A DNA stretch of 64,000 nt, from contig NZ_JANGAD010000006.1 of assembly GCF_024461735.1 (NCBI RefSeq), forward strand, positions 124,001 to 188,000, given 5' to 3'. This DNA is from Anaerotignum propionicum (GTDB lineage: Bacteria > Bacillota > Clostridia > Lachnospirales > Anaerotignaceae). Shown piece after piece: positions 1 to 9,184 of the stretch. Both the position numbers and the translations under genes were made by a program. Numbering within the stretch: position 1 is the first letter of the stretch; the number at the start of each line of letters is the position of its first letter. A model generated the notes under the pieces. It worked only from the letters and a program-made list of their open reading frames with translations. It had not been told where the DNA came from and searched no databases.

Positions 1-2890
1 CCTCATAAAAAGTATCTGATGAATTCATATTTTGGAAAGAAAAATCAAAGTTTTGATTCATTTCACCAAAAATGGCCGAGCAACTGGCGCCAATGCAGTT
101 TTCTCTTGTTTTGTCTATTAATCTGCAGGCCGTATCGTTAATGTAAATAATCTCTCCGTTTAATGTATCACATATGAATACACCATCAGAAACATCATCC
201 AAAAACATAAAGGTCTGTTGCTGATGTTCTTCATTTAATGGAGCCTTCATGCCTTCATCGTAAATAAGAAATCGTTTTTTGCGGTTTACCCTAGCATTCA
301 ACAAGGCAATTTCTGCGTTACTGTACAACTCTTCGTAGTTTGTAGCATGCTCAGGTGAATAACAAACACCAGCGGAACAAGTAAGGGATAATTTTAGGTT
401 TGCATTATCATATGCAATGGCATGGCAAATTTTTTCAAGCTTTTCCTCTAGAATCTCCTCGTCTATACGGAATGGAATAAATATAGCAAATAAATCTCCA
501 TCCATTCTGCTGATAAAGTTGGTTTCTTCAAAAATAGATTCTAACATTTCCCCAACGGCACATAGAACTTTGTCCCCCATGCCATACCCCAAAGCGATAT
601 TGATTGACTTAAAATGGTCAATATCGATTAAAATAAATACCCCTGTAAACTCTTGATTATGATTAAAGAAATCTTGAATTCTGATTTTTAATTCTGAACG
701 GTTTAGAAGCCCTGATAAAAAGTCAACTTCTGCACGTTTTTTCATTTCTGCAATTGCGTCATTGAATTGAACCTCTTTTTGGAACTGAGAGGTTTGCATA
801 CGGCATAAGGTGTTGCTTACTGTATTCTCAAGGGTTTCAGATAAATACGGTTTGAAAATACAGTCTAATACGCCAAAAGAAACAGCTTTCGCTACCAATT
901 CCGTTGTTTCATGAATTGTAATCATAGGTATATCAAATTGTTTGCTTAAATAACTGATTTCATGTAAGTCTTCCTCCATTACATTTTCAGTAACAGAAAA
1001 AACCAAAATAGCAATATTTGCTTTTTCTTCCTTTAAGATATCATGTAATTCAGGTATTGTTTTAACTTGTAATAGTGCATACTTGTAGGCAAAAACAGCC
1101 TGAAACCTTTCAAAATCCTCAGAAGTTGGGTCGAATATCAACATATATTTATTATCCGTATCAAGCTTTAAGATGTTTTCATTACTAGTGGCAACAAGCT
1201 CAGCCTCGGAATCAATCAGGCTCAAATTTACCTCGTTGATTAACTCTTCAAAAGAATGCAAGGGTAAGGGTTTGGAGAAAAAATAACCCTGTACGCTATG
1301 ACATCCTAGAATTTTCAATAGGTTCACTTGCTCCTCGGTTTCAACCCCTTCAGCGATAACCTTTAAGTTCATCCATTTTGCAAGACTGATTACAAAGCTC
1401 ATGACACTTCTTTTGTCTCTGAATTTTTCTTGATCCTGCACAAAGCGCATATCCAATTTGAGAACATCAATGGGGAGTTCAGACAACATATTTAAAGAAG
1501 AATAGCCACTTCCAAAGTCATCCATTTCAATGGTAAAGCCCAATTCCTTCAGCTGCTTAATGCCATTAATAATCTGCTCTGAATTTTCAGTATATGCACT
1601 TTCTGTAATTTCAATATAAATATGATTAGGCGTTAAGCCATATTTCTCAAGCAAAGATAACAAAATCCCATCAATGTTTGGATTATAAATATCAGCCCTT
1701 GACATATTAACGGAAACAGGAATTGCGGGATTCCCTCGATCTATCCAAGAACGAATCCATCGGCAGGATTCCTCCAATACATATAAATCCAACTCAGTAA
1801 TAAACCCGTTGTCTTCAAAAATTTTTATAAACCGATTGGGTGGGATCATTCCTTTTTCAGGGTGCATCCAACGAACTAAGGCTTCGGCACTGCAAATTTT
1901 TTCATTCATCAAATCATACTTCGGCTGAAAATAAACAACAAATTCTCTATTGTTTAATGCAGTTTTCATATTTGATAAAATGAATTGTTCATCTAACAAC
2001 TTTTGGCGAATATCATCTTTATAAAAAGCCAAATATGAAGCGTATTTACCCTTGATTGACTCTAACGCAAGACAAGCTCTTGCACACATAATGCTAACAG
2101 GTAACATCGCATCATCAATTGTATAAATCCCAAATTTTATTACACTATGTAAATTTTCATTAAAACGGTTGATATACTCAACGCAATCAAAAAAATCATT
2201 TTCGTTATATTCTTCCCTATGCTCTACAAGAACTGCAAAAATATCGCCGCCAATTCTGCCGCAGATACCTCCCTTTTGAAACTTATCTCGAATCATCAGG
2301 GCTACATATTTTAAAAGGGCATCCCCTTCGCTAAAGCCGAACAGCTCGTTAACCAATTTAAACCGCTCGATATCGCAACAGATGATGTCATATTTTTGTT
2401 CTGGGTTTTGTTTTATTGTTTTTTCCGCTAAGCTATAAAAATGCTTTTTAGAATACAAACCCGTAAGGGTATCTCTCTGAACCAAATCAAGAATATTTGC
2501 AGTCTTTTTTAATAAAACGGTGTTCTCTACCCTTCGCTTAATTTCATCAGGGCCACATGCCATCTGAATAAAATCTTGTACTCCATATGAAAGAGCCTTT
2601 GCCTTAGCGGCAGCATCCAGAACCTCATTTTGAGAGATTACAACAACAGGAATATTGCGTAAAAAAGCATCTCTGTGTATTTCTGCTAAAAGTTCATACC
2701 CATTCATAATGGGCATAACCAAATCAAGCAGTATTACAGAAATGCCTGCATATGAATTCTGCAAAACTTCAAGGGCTGCTTCACCGTTTTCTGCTTCCAT
2801 TATTTCATATTGAGAGCCTAAAATTAAGGATAGCATTTGTCTATTTACTTTATTATCATCAACAATAAGGACAGTCTTCGTGAAAGACAC
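1..2890 (-). CDS. Multidomain c-di-GMP signalling protein REC-GGDEF-EAL-REC-GGDEF-PAS (partial)
   Basis: The C-terminus lies beyond the left window edge; at least 963 residues are visible. I place the start at a GTG (2890-2888) because GAGGAGG lies 8 bases upstream; an in-frame ATG at 2932 has no such site. Domains in order: a receiver (about 5-120, phospho-acceptor Asp in LLDLVMP near residue 53), GGDEF (about 130-295), EAL (about 310-550), a second receiver-like domain (about 570-690), a second GGDEF (about 715-880) and the start of a PAS domain. The EAL domain keeps AEALVRW, EITES, DDFG and EGVETEEQ, so c-di-GMP phosphodiesterase activity is likely. Both GGDEF signatures are degenerate (GGDIF near 213, DGDLF near 796), and the second receiver lacks its Asp. 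The protein is probably cytoplasmic, with no membrane segment seen. It lies near flagellin, which fits motility control. Confidence 0.9.
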   Translation of the reverse strand, partial: MSFTKTVLIVDDNKVNRQMLSLILGSQYEIMEAENGEAALEVLQNSYAGISVILLDLVMPIMNGYELLAEIHRDAFLRNIPVVVISQNEVLDAAAKAKALSYGVQDFIQMACGPDEIKRRVENTVLLKKTANILDLVQRDTLTGLYSKKHFYSLAEKTIKQNPEQKYDIICCDIERFKLVNELFGFSEGDALLKYVALMIRDKFQKGGICGRIGGDIFAVLVEHREEYNENDFFDCVEYINRFNENLHSVIKFGIYTIDDAMLPVSIMCARACLALESIKGKYASYLAFYKDDIRQKLLDEQFILSNMKTALNNREFVVYFQPKYDLMNEKICSAEALVRWMHPEKGMIPPNRFIKIFEDNGFITELDLYVLEESCRWIRSWIDRGNPAIPVSVNMSRADIYNPNIDGILLSLLEKYGLTPNHIYIEITESAYTENSEQIINGIKQLKELGFTIEMDDFGSGYSSLNMLSELPIDVLKLDMRFVQDQEKFRDKRSVMSFVISLAKWMNLKVIAEGVETEEQVNLLKILGCHSVQGYFFSKPLPLHSFEELINEVNLSLIDSEAELVATSNENILKLDTDNKYMLIFDPTSEDFERFQAVFAYKYALLQVKTIPELHDILKEEKANIAILVFSVTENVMEEDLHEISYLSKQFDIPMITIHETTELVAKAVSFGVLDCIFKPYLSETLENTVSNTLCRMQTSQFQKEVQFNDAIAEMKKRAEVDFLSGLLNRSELKIRIQDFFNHNQEFTGVFILIDIDHFKSINIALGYGMGDKVLCAVGEMLESIFEETNFISRMDGDLFAIFIPFRIDEEILEEKLEKICHAIAYDNANLKLSLTCSAGVCYSPEHATNYEELYSNAEIALLNARVNRKKRFLIYDEGMKAPLNEEHQQQTFMFLDDVSDGVFICDTLNGEIIYINDTACRLIDKTRENCIGASCSAIFGEMNQNFDFSFQNMNSSDTFYE

Positions 2891-3390
2891 AGCAATATCC
2901 TCCTCAATTTTTTGGGGAAATCCATAATCCATTCGTTTTCTTCATGAAATTTAATTGTATAAAACCAATAAAATCTATTAATCTTTTCTCTTTATTTTAT
3001 GAAAATAAACCTGAAATTTCCTATTTTTTGGTATCAATTCCATTGATTATCCAAGAGTTTTCCATTAAATTCTAGCATTTTATTCGACAAAAGTCAACCA
3101 GTTTCAAGTTTATAATAATTCATCAACATGCATTAGTAATTCTATTCTCCCAAAACATCATTTTTGATTTACATTTGTCAAAAAAAGTGATTCCATTCCC
3201 GATAGGACTTCAAATTTCTTCCTTTTATATCATTCCTTTCTAGGCCTTTTAAATATCACTTCTTATGTATTTATTAAGGTTCTCATTTATTATTCGTAGA
3301 AAATTCACTCGTTATTAAGTTTCTCCGGTTAGATTCTCTTACCTTAAACCTATGATGAAATAGAAAACTTAAATATTGTAAATTGAAAGA
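2891..3390. other. AT-rich intergenic region
   Basis: About 500 bases between the signalling gene and the flagellin terminator. I see no convincing reading frame, RNA or repeat. A short frame at 3283-3498 overlaps the flagellin 3' end and looks non-coding. The promoter of the leftward signalling gene must lie here; a TACAAT-like -10 occurs just upstream of 2932 but its -35 is weak. Confidence 0.5.
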
Positions 3391-3417
3391 AAAGCCCATA
3401 CCAAAGGTATGGGCTTT
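3391..3417 (-). terminator. Flagellin terminator
   Basis: A perfect 12-bp inverted repeat (AAAGCCCATACC / GGTATGGGCTTT) with a 3-base loop, followed on the minus strand by a T-rich stretch. It lies 32 bases past the flagellin stop codon. Confidence 0.85.
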
Positions 3418-3448
3418 AAATTTAAAATATGAATTGTTGCTTTTGGAA

Positions 3449-4867
3449 TTACTGCAATAACTGCAATACGCCCTGAGGCAACTGGTTAGCCTGAGCAAGC
3501 ATTGCCTGAGAAGCCTGAGTTAAGATGTTATTCTTTGTGAAGTCCATCATCTCTTTTGCCATGTCAACGTCACGGATACGGCTTTCAGCAGCTGTCATAT
3601 TTTCGCTTGCAACACCCAAGTTGTTGATTGTGTGCTCCAATCTATTCTGGATCGCACCCAAATCACCACGGGTTCCTGAAACGGTGTTGATTGCTGTTTT
3701 GATTTTTGCAATTGCATCGGAAGCTTTGTCCTGATCTGCAACAGAAATGCTACCAATTCCTAAAGAGTTGGAGCTCATGTTACCAACCTTTACGGCAACC
3801 TTATTGAATTTTTCTGCAGTATCACCCACCTGAAGTTCAAGTCCATCGCCCGCAATACCTGTTCCCCCAGACAAAGCTGTAGCAGAACCAGTGGCAATTG
3901 TACCAACTTTTGTTGCTTTTACATTAGCGCCTGCATCTGTAAGCATTTTATTTATGGTATCTAAGTCTTCATCTCCGTTAAGAGTGATTTTTACATCACC
4001 TGTTTTTTCGTCAACTAAAACACCTGTAGATGAAGCGGAAGCGTTCTTTACAACTTCTACATTACTGGTAATGTTCCCTGCCTTCATAGCCTCAAAGTCG
4101 ATGCCACCAACTGTTGCCTTTGCATTTGTGGCTTTTGCAGAAGTGATTTTTCCCATAGAAACTTCTTCTGCAGCAGCAGCTGTTGTAATATCTTTACTTA
4201 GTTTAACCTTTGCAGTTATACCAGCATCAGCTAACAATTTATTGATGTCTGCCTCGGTATAAGTTTTGGCAGAATCTTTCGTACCTAAAGTAATTGTAAT
4301 ATCTTTCCCTGAAACTGCAACATCATCATTACTTGCTGCTTTACCATCAGCAAAGGTCAAACTCCATCCTTCCTCGGCTATGAAAGAAACATCCGGAGTA
4401 CCACCACCTGTAAGTTTTCCTGTTGCTCCTGTAGCACCTTCGCCCATGGAACCATCCAATAGGTTAATGCCATTGTAGTTTGTAGATTCTGCAATACGAT
4501 CGATTTCAGACTTCAGAGATTCTACTTCTTTCTGAAGGTTTTTGCGATCCACTTCATTATCATAAGTTCCATTTGCAGACTGTGTTGCCAACTCAACCAT
4601 ACGGTTTAACATGGAGTGAACTTCTGTTAAAGCACCTTCCGCTGTCTGAACCAAGGAAATACCATCGTTAGCGTTCTTTGTAGCTGTTTCCAAGCCTTTG
4701 ATTTGTGCTCTCATTTTTTCGGAAATAGCCAAACCTGCAGCATCGTCACCAGCTCTGTTGATTTTGTAGCCGGAAGACAATTTCTCAAGGTTTTTGCTCA
4801 CTGCATTGTTGTTTGCACCCAACTGTCTGTGGGAGTTTAAAGCTGCGATATTGTGTTGAATTCTCAT
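3449..4867 (-). CDS. Flagellin
   Basis: A 472-residue flagellar filament protein. The start is the ATG at 4867, preceded by GGAGG; an upstream in-frame ATG at 4942 lies inside a leader hairpin and has no ribosome site. The N-terminal D0/D1 region (MRIQHNIAALNSHRQ, then a heptad-rich region to about 165) and C-terminal region (about 390-472, ending in QLPQGVLQLLQ) match canonical flagellin. The middle, about 165-390, is rich in Ala, Gly, Thr, Lys and Asp and is the surface-exposed variable part. It is exported by the flagellar type III system, so no signal peptide is expected. It stands alone, with its own promoter and terminator. Confidence 0.97.
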   Translation of the reverse strand: MRIQHNIAALNSHRQLGANNNAVSKNLEKLSSGYKINRAGDDAAGLAISEKMRAQIKGLETATKNANDGISLVQTAEGALTEVHSMLNRMVELATQSANGTYDNEVDRKNLQKEVESLKSEIDRIAESTNYNGINLLDGSMGEGATGATGKLTGGGTPDVSFIAEEGWSLTFADGKAASNDDVAVSGKDITITLGTKDSAKTYTEADINKLLADAGITAKVKLSKDITTAAAAEEVSMGKITSAKATNAKATVGGIDFEAMKAGNITSNVEVVKNASASSTGVLVDEKTGDVKITLNGDEDLDTINKMLTDAGANVKATKVGTIATGSATALSGGTGIAGDGLELQVGDTAEKFNKVAVKVGNMSSNSLGIGSISVADQDKASDAIAKIKTAINTVSGTRGDLGAIQNRLEHTINNLGVASENMTAAESRIRDVDMAKEMMDFTKNNILTQASQAMLAQANQLPQGVLQLLQ

Positions 4868-4891
4868 GATAAAACCTCCTTGTTTGTCAAT

Positions 4892-5007
4892 GGAATGCAT
4901 CCATGCATTCCGTGATTTATTATCCAAGCAAAGCCCGTGCACTGGCTTTGCCTGCTAAATTGGTAAGGATATCTCTTACCAATGCATATACAACACTTTT
5001 TGTTGTA
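4892..5007 (-). promoter_or_regulatory. Four consecutive hairpins in the flagellin leader
   Basis: The untranslated leader holds four separate inverted repeats: 4892-4911 (GGAATGCAT arms), 4928-4951 (GCAAAGCC / GGCTTTGC, 8-base loop), 4959-4983 (ATTGGTAAG / CTTACCAAT, 7-base loop) and 4989-5007 (TACAAC / GTTGTA). All are exact. They leave the GGAGG ribosome site at about 4875-4880 single-stranded. A stabilising or translation-controlling 5' UTR is the likely role (inference). Confidence 0.75.
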
Positions 5008-5015
5008 CAACTATA

Positions 5016-5042
5016 TAATCGGTAAAATTTTCTACGACTTAA
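5016..5042 (-). promoter_or_regulatory. Sigma-28-like promoter of flagellin
   Basis: On the minus strand TTAA, a 15-base spacer and ACCGATTA resemble the flagellar sigma-28/sigma-D consensus TAAA-N15-GCCGATAA. It sits just upstream of the four-hairpin leader, giving a leader of about 140 bases. Confidence 0.7.
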
Positions 5043-5131
5043 TAGTTTTTGTTAAATTTTTTTACTTTTTTATTTTAAATTTTTTACGTTTCACTTTTAT
5101 TAAAAATCAACGCCTTATTTTGTCAACATAT

Positions 5132-5165
5132 GAAAAAGACCCTTACATCCAAAGATAAAGGGTCT
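5132..5165 (-). terminator. pheT terminator
   Basis: Inverted repeat AGACCCTT / AAGGGTCT (5137-5144 and 5158-5165) followed on the minus strand by TTTTT. It lies about 150 bases past the pheT stop; nothing else is visible in that gap. Confidence 0.75.
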
Positions 5166-5312
5166 CTTTCTTTATATACTATGTGTTTCTAAAGCTGTAA
5201 AGCTCCATGGAAATTCTGTTTATTCCTGCTTTTATCAGTATAAAAGCTTAATAGAATAAAGTCAGCTTTTCATACATACGGCATTTCGAAACTATTCATT
5301 TGTTGCTTTCAA

Positions 5313-7712
5313 TTATTTATCTCTTAACTGCGCATCCAATTCTGTAGACAAACCGCTCAAAATTGCTTGCATTGCAGCAGAAATATCTGCATCTGCCAAG
5401 GTTCTCTCGGCACTGCGGAAGGAAATGGAGTAAGCTACGGATTTATAGCCTGCTTCAATTTGCGCTCCTTTGTAAACGTCAAACAGAGTAACGCTTTCCA
5501 AATATTCTCCGCCATTTTTCTTGATAATGTCGCTGATTTCCTTTACGGTAACGTCCTCTTTCACTAGCATAGCAATATCTCTTGTCATGCCAGGGAATTT
5601 AGGCAGAGGCTTATAAGTTACATTTCTATCTGCATAAGCAGTCATTTTTTCCAAATCCAGAACTGCCATGTATGCTTTTGTTCCGATTTCATAATTTTTC
5701 GCAACAACGGGGTGCAATTCACCAAAGTAACCTACAGTTTCTGCGTTTATTTTCAAGCATGCAGTTCTACCGGGATGCATCCAAGGGGTTTCCTTTTCTG
5801 GCAAATATTCTGCTTTTTCAGCCAAGCCCAAAACATCAACCAAATGCTCCACAATTCCCTTTAAGTCATAGAAATCCATATTTCCATACATACCAACGGT
5901 TAATGTGGGGATTTCGTGGGGCAATTCTGTCAAAGGCAACGCTTTAGGCAAATAAACTCTTGCAACCTCGAATAAACCTGCCTGCTCGTTACGTCTATTA
6001 TAATTGGTGGACAGTGAGTTCAAAATGCCATTGAAGGAAACAGTACGCATAATGCTAAAATCTTCACCTAAAGGGTTGGAAATGGTAACGGTTTTTCTCA
6101 ATTTGCTGTCAGCAGGAATCAACAGCTTATCGAAAACCTTGGGGCTTTCAAAGCTATAGGTCATTCCTTCGCAAAGACCATCAGCAATCATGGTATCCTT
6201 TACCAAAGAAGTAATGGTTTGCTCATAATTTTTCTTACCAACGGTAGGTGTGCCCGCTGCCAAAGTATCAGGAATTTTATCATAGCCGAAGAAACGAGCG
6301 ACTTCTTCTGATAAGTCTGCCTGTGCTTCCAAATCAGGGCGATAGGTAGGCACAATCACCGTGTGGTTTACAGGGTCAACAACCATACCCAAGCGTTCAA
6401 AGGTTTCCTGCATTTCCTTCTCAGAAATCTCTGTTCCAAGGAATTTATTAATCCATTCAGGAGAATAGGAAAGCTCCCAAGGCTTACGCTGATTGGGGTA
6501 GCAGTCCACCATACCTGGAACAACCTCACCAATACCCAGCATTTCAACCAACTGAACTGCACGGTTTACCGCATCAATTGCCAGATTAGGGTCTAAGCCC
6601 TTTTCATATTTGCTGGAAGCATCAGTACGCAGACCAACATTTTTTGCAGTAATACGCACGTTAGGGCCATTGAAGTTTGCGGATTCAAATAAAATCGCTT
6701 CCGCATCTTCACTAATCATTGAGTTTTCGCCGCCCATAACCCCGGCAATGGCAACAGCCTTCTCGGGATCAGCAATCACCAGCATAGATTCGTTCAGTGT
6801 TCTTTCAACACCATCCAGCGTTACAATTTTTTCATCGGCTTTTGCATTTCTTACAATGATTTTTCTATCAGCAATACAATCAATATTGAATGCATGCATA
6901 GGCTGACCCATTTCCAGCATTACATAATTCGTAATATCTACGATATTATTGATGGGGCGAACGCCTGCGGCTCTTAATCTTTTGCGCATCCAGCGAGGAG
7001 AAGGCCCGATTTTTACGTTCTTTACCGCTCTTGCAATATATCTGGGGCAAAGGTCAGAGTTTTTGATTTCGACGGAAATCATTTCTTCGATTTTGCCTGT
7101 TCCTTCTTCTTTCACTGTGATTTTAGGATATCTGAATTCGCTTTTATAGGTTGCGGCTGTTTCTCTTGCCAAACCTAAAATGCTAAAGCAATCTGGACGG
7201 TTGGATGTGATTTCAAATTCCACAACTACGTCTTTGATATCTAACAGTTCTACGACATCCTTGCCCAATTCAACAGCTTTGGGGAAGATATAGATGCCAT
7301 GTTCAGGTGCCTCAGGGAAATCATGACGGTCACAGCCCAATTCTTCCACAGAACAAAGCATACCTTGGGATTCTACTCCACGCAAAGCCCCTGTATTGAT
7401 TTCTTTTCCACCTGCAATGACAGAACCATCTAAAGCAACAGGCACATAGTCCCCAACTTTGATATTTTGTGCTCCTGTTACAATGATCAAATCCTTACCT
7501 TGACCTGCATCAATGGTACAGATTTGCAGTTTATCTGCATCGGGGTGCTTTTCAATGGCTTTAATATAGCCGGAAACAACATTTTTAATTTCCCCCGCTA
7601 AAGTGGTGTAGCCCTCCACCTTAGAGCCGCTCATTGTAATATCTTCTACGTATTCTTTTATGCCTACGTTTACATCAGTATACTCTTTTAACCATGACAT
7701 CGGTAAATCCAT
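5313..7712 (-). CDS. pheT: Phenylalanine--tRNA ligase beta subunit
   Basis: 799 residues, full length for the bacterial beta subunit. It forms an alpha2-beta2 enzyme with PheS, charging tRNA-Phe in the cytoplasm. Domains in order: an N-terminal OB-fold tRNA-binding domain (about 40-150, with HPDADKLQ), B3/B4 editing domain (about 210-390), B5 (about 405-475), the inactive synthetase-like core, and the C-terminal anticodon-binding FDX-ACB domain (about 700-795, beginning near FPGMTRDIA). The start has a GGAGAG site. It follows pheS by 40 bases and is expected to share its Phe T-box control. Confidence 0.97.
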   Translation of the reverse strand: MDLPMSWLKEYTDVNVGIKEYVEDITMSGSKVEGYTTLAGEIKNVVSGYIKAIEKHPDADKLQICTIDAGQGKDLIIVTGAQNIKVGDYVPVALDGSVIAGGKEINTGALRGVESQGMLCSVEELGCDRHDFPEAPEHGIYIFPKAVELGKDVVELLDIKDVVVEFEITSNRPDCFSILGLARETAATYKSEFRYPKITVKEEGTGKIEEMISVEIKNSDLCPRYIARAVKNVKIGPSPRWMRKRLRAAGVRPINNIVDITNYVMLEMGQPMHAFNIDCIADRKIIVRNAKADEKIVTLDGVERTLNESMLVIADPEKAVAIAGVMGGENSMISEDAEAILFESANFNGPNVRITAKNVGLRTDASSKYEKGLDPNLAIDAVNRAVQLVEMLGIGEVVPGMVDCYPNQRKPWELSYSPEWINKFLGTEISEKEMQETFERLGMVVDPVNHTVIVPTYRPDLEAQADLSEEVARFFGYDKIPDTLAAGTPTVGKKNYEQTITSLVKDTMIADGLCEGMTYSFESPKVFDKLLIPADSKLRKTVTISNPLGEDFSIMRTVSFNGILNSLSTNYNRRNEQAGLFEVARVYLPKALPLTELPHEIPTLTVGMYGNMDFYDLKGIVEHLVDVLGLAEKAEYLPEKETPWMHPGRTACLKINAETVGYFGELHPVVAKNYEIGTKAYMAVLDLEKMTAYADRNVTYKPLPKFPGMTRDIAMLVKEDVTVKEISDIIKKNGGEYLESVTLFDVYKGAQIEAGYKSVAYSISFRSAERTLADADISAAMQAILSGLSTELDAQLRDK

Positions 7713-7752
7713 GATAATAACTCTCCTTTCAAATAAAAGCTTTTGGTATCCC

Positions 7753-8772
7753 TTAAAATTGCTTCAAGAATTTTACGTCATTTTCAAATAATAGTCGCAT
7801 ATCGGTGATACCATAACGCTGCATTGCAACACGCTCAAGGCCCATACCGAAAGCAAAACCGCTGTATTCATCGGGGTCAATTCCGCTCATTTTTAATACC
7901 TTAGGATGCACCATACCACAGCCCAAAAGCTCGATATATCCTTCACCCTTACATACACGACAGCCTTCACCGCCGCAAGCAAAGCATGTTACGTCCATTT
8001 CTGCACTGGGCTCTGTGAATGGGAAATGATGAGGACGGAAACGCACCTTTGTATCTTCTCCGAACAACTCTTTTGCAAATACCGCTAAAGCACCCTTTAA
8101 GTCACCCATGGTAATATTTTTATCAATTACAAGACCCTCTAACTGATGGAATACAGGAGAATGGGTAGCATCTACCTCATCGGAACGATAAACTGTACCG
8201 GGAGAGATCATACGAATAGGCATTTTACCCTTCTCCATGGTACGTACCTGAATGGGAGAGGTTTGTGTTCTCAATAAAATCCCATTACCAATATAGAAAG
8301 TATCTTGCTCATCTCTTGCGGGATGGTTCGCAGGAATGTTCAAAGCCTCAAAGTTATAATATTCCTGCTCTACTTCGGGTCCTTCAATCACTTCATAGCC
8401 CATACCCATGAAAATATTTGAAATTTCATCAATAACAATGCTCATAGGATGCTTATGTCCACTGGGTTGAGGCTTCCCAGGCATAGTAACATCAATTTTT
8501 TCGGTTTCCAGACGCTTAGAAATTTCAGCCGCTTCCAGACGTCTTTTTGCTTCCTCCAATTTATTCTCAATATCCTGTCTTACTTCATTGGCCAACTGAC
8601 CAATAATGGGGCGTTCTTCCGCAGAAAGCTTGCCCATTTCTTTTAAAATGGCAGTTAATTCACCCTTTTTCCCAAGATATTTTACTTTCATATCTTCAAT
8701 ATCTTTCATTTCTGTCGCTTCATGAAAGGCAGCAATTGCCTTGTCATGGATTAATTTCAACATATCCTTCAT
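7753..8772 (-). CDS. pheS: Phenylalanine--tRNA ligase alpha subunit
   Basis: 339 residues, the catalytic subunit that makes phenylalanyl-adenylate and transfers it to tRNA-Phe. The start is the ATG at 8772, behind GAGGAGAAG; a longer frame to 8874 runs into the T-box terminator and is not coding. An N-terminal coiled coil (about 1-90) binds tRNA. The class II core shows motif 2 ([16 protein letters not shown]) and motif 3 (GMGLERVAM). A CxxCxxxxCxxC cluster ([12 protein letters not shown]) occurs near residue 255. First gene of pheST. Confidence 0.97.
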   Translation of the reverse strand: MKDMLKLIHDKAIAAFHEATEMKDIEDMKVKYLGKKGELTAILKEMGKLSAEERPIIGQLANEVRQDIENKLEEAKRRLEAAEISKRLETEKIDVTMPGKPQPSGHKHPMSIVIDEISNIFMGMGYEVIEGPEVEQEYYNFEALNIPANHPARDEQDTFYIGNGILLRTQTSPIQVRTMEKGKMPIRMISPGTVYRSDEVDATHSPVFHQLEGLVIDKNITMGDLKGALAVFAKELFGEDTKVRFRPHHFPFTEPSAEMDVTCFACGGEGCRVCKGEGYIELLGCGMVHPKVLKMSGIDPDEYSGFAFGMGLERVAMQRYGITDMRLLFENDVKFLKQF

Positions 8773-8797
8773 AACGCTTCTCCTCTCAATTCTTATT

Positions 8798-9048
8798 CCA
8801 AAAAAAATAGCCCTCATCCGACAAAGGGACGAAGACTTCCGTGGTACCACCCAAATTCCTGCAAACACAGGCACTCTTATGCGTAACGAGCATGAATCGG
8901 ATTTTCCTACTATAGTTCAGAAAACCAGCTCCGGTGGGAACTTCTAAAAGCTACTGTGCCAAAAACGCTTTCAGCCGATGACGTTTTCTCTCTGATGCCT
9001 TTTGCTTATATACTTTTCACCTTCATAGCTATTTATTCATTTTATATC
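8798..9048 (-). promoter_or_regulatory. T-box leader (Phe) of pheST
   Basis: The minus strand carries the T-box sequence GGGTGGTACCACGG (about 8838-8852), followed by a terminator hairpin (GCCCTCATCC arm near 8808-8820) and a T-run. A plausible specifier TTC (Phe) lies in GAAGTTCCC near 8938. Uncharged tRNA-Phe should favour read-through into pheST. Confidence 0.9.
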
Positions 9049-9054
9049 AAAATA

Positions 9055-9082
9055 ATTTTATCACAACAAAATAGAAAGTCAA
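9055..9082 (-). promoter_or_regulatory. pheST promoter
   Basis: On the minus strand TTGACT, 16-base spacer, TAAAAT. It lies a few bases upstream of T-box stem I. Confidence 0.7.
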
Positions 9083-9106
9083 GGGTAAAAATTATATTAC
9101 CCTTGA
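9079..9106. terminator. Hairpin overlapping the pheST -35 region
   Basis: Exact 10-bp inverted repeat TCAAGGGTAA / TTACCCTTGA. It lies downstream of the DUF2812 gene and overlaps the -35 of the pheST promoter. It may be a second terminator or an operator. Confidence 0.45.
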
Positions 9107-9160
9107 AATTATATAAAAGAGTAGGATAATCTATTTCTAATTCCAGATTGACGCTTGAAG

Positions 9161-9179
9161 AAAAGCCTTCAAGGCTTTC
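9161..9179 (-). terminator. Terminator after the DUF2812 gene
   Basis: AAAGCC / GGCTTT stem followed on the minus strand by TTTTCTT. It begins 6 bases past the stop codon. Confidence 0.65.
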
Positions 9180-9184
9180 ACAAA

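Noticed and set aside
3283..3498. 71-residue minus-strand frame at the end of flagellin
   Set aside because: It overlaps the flagellin 3' end and its terminator, has no ribosome site and no recognisable motif.
3891..4262. 123-residue plus-strand frame inside flagellin
   Set aside because: Antisense shadow of the Ala/Thr-rich variable region; no ribosome site.
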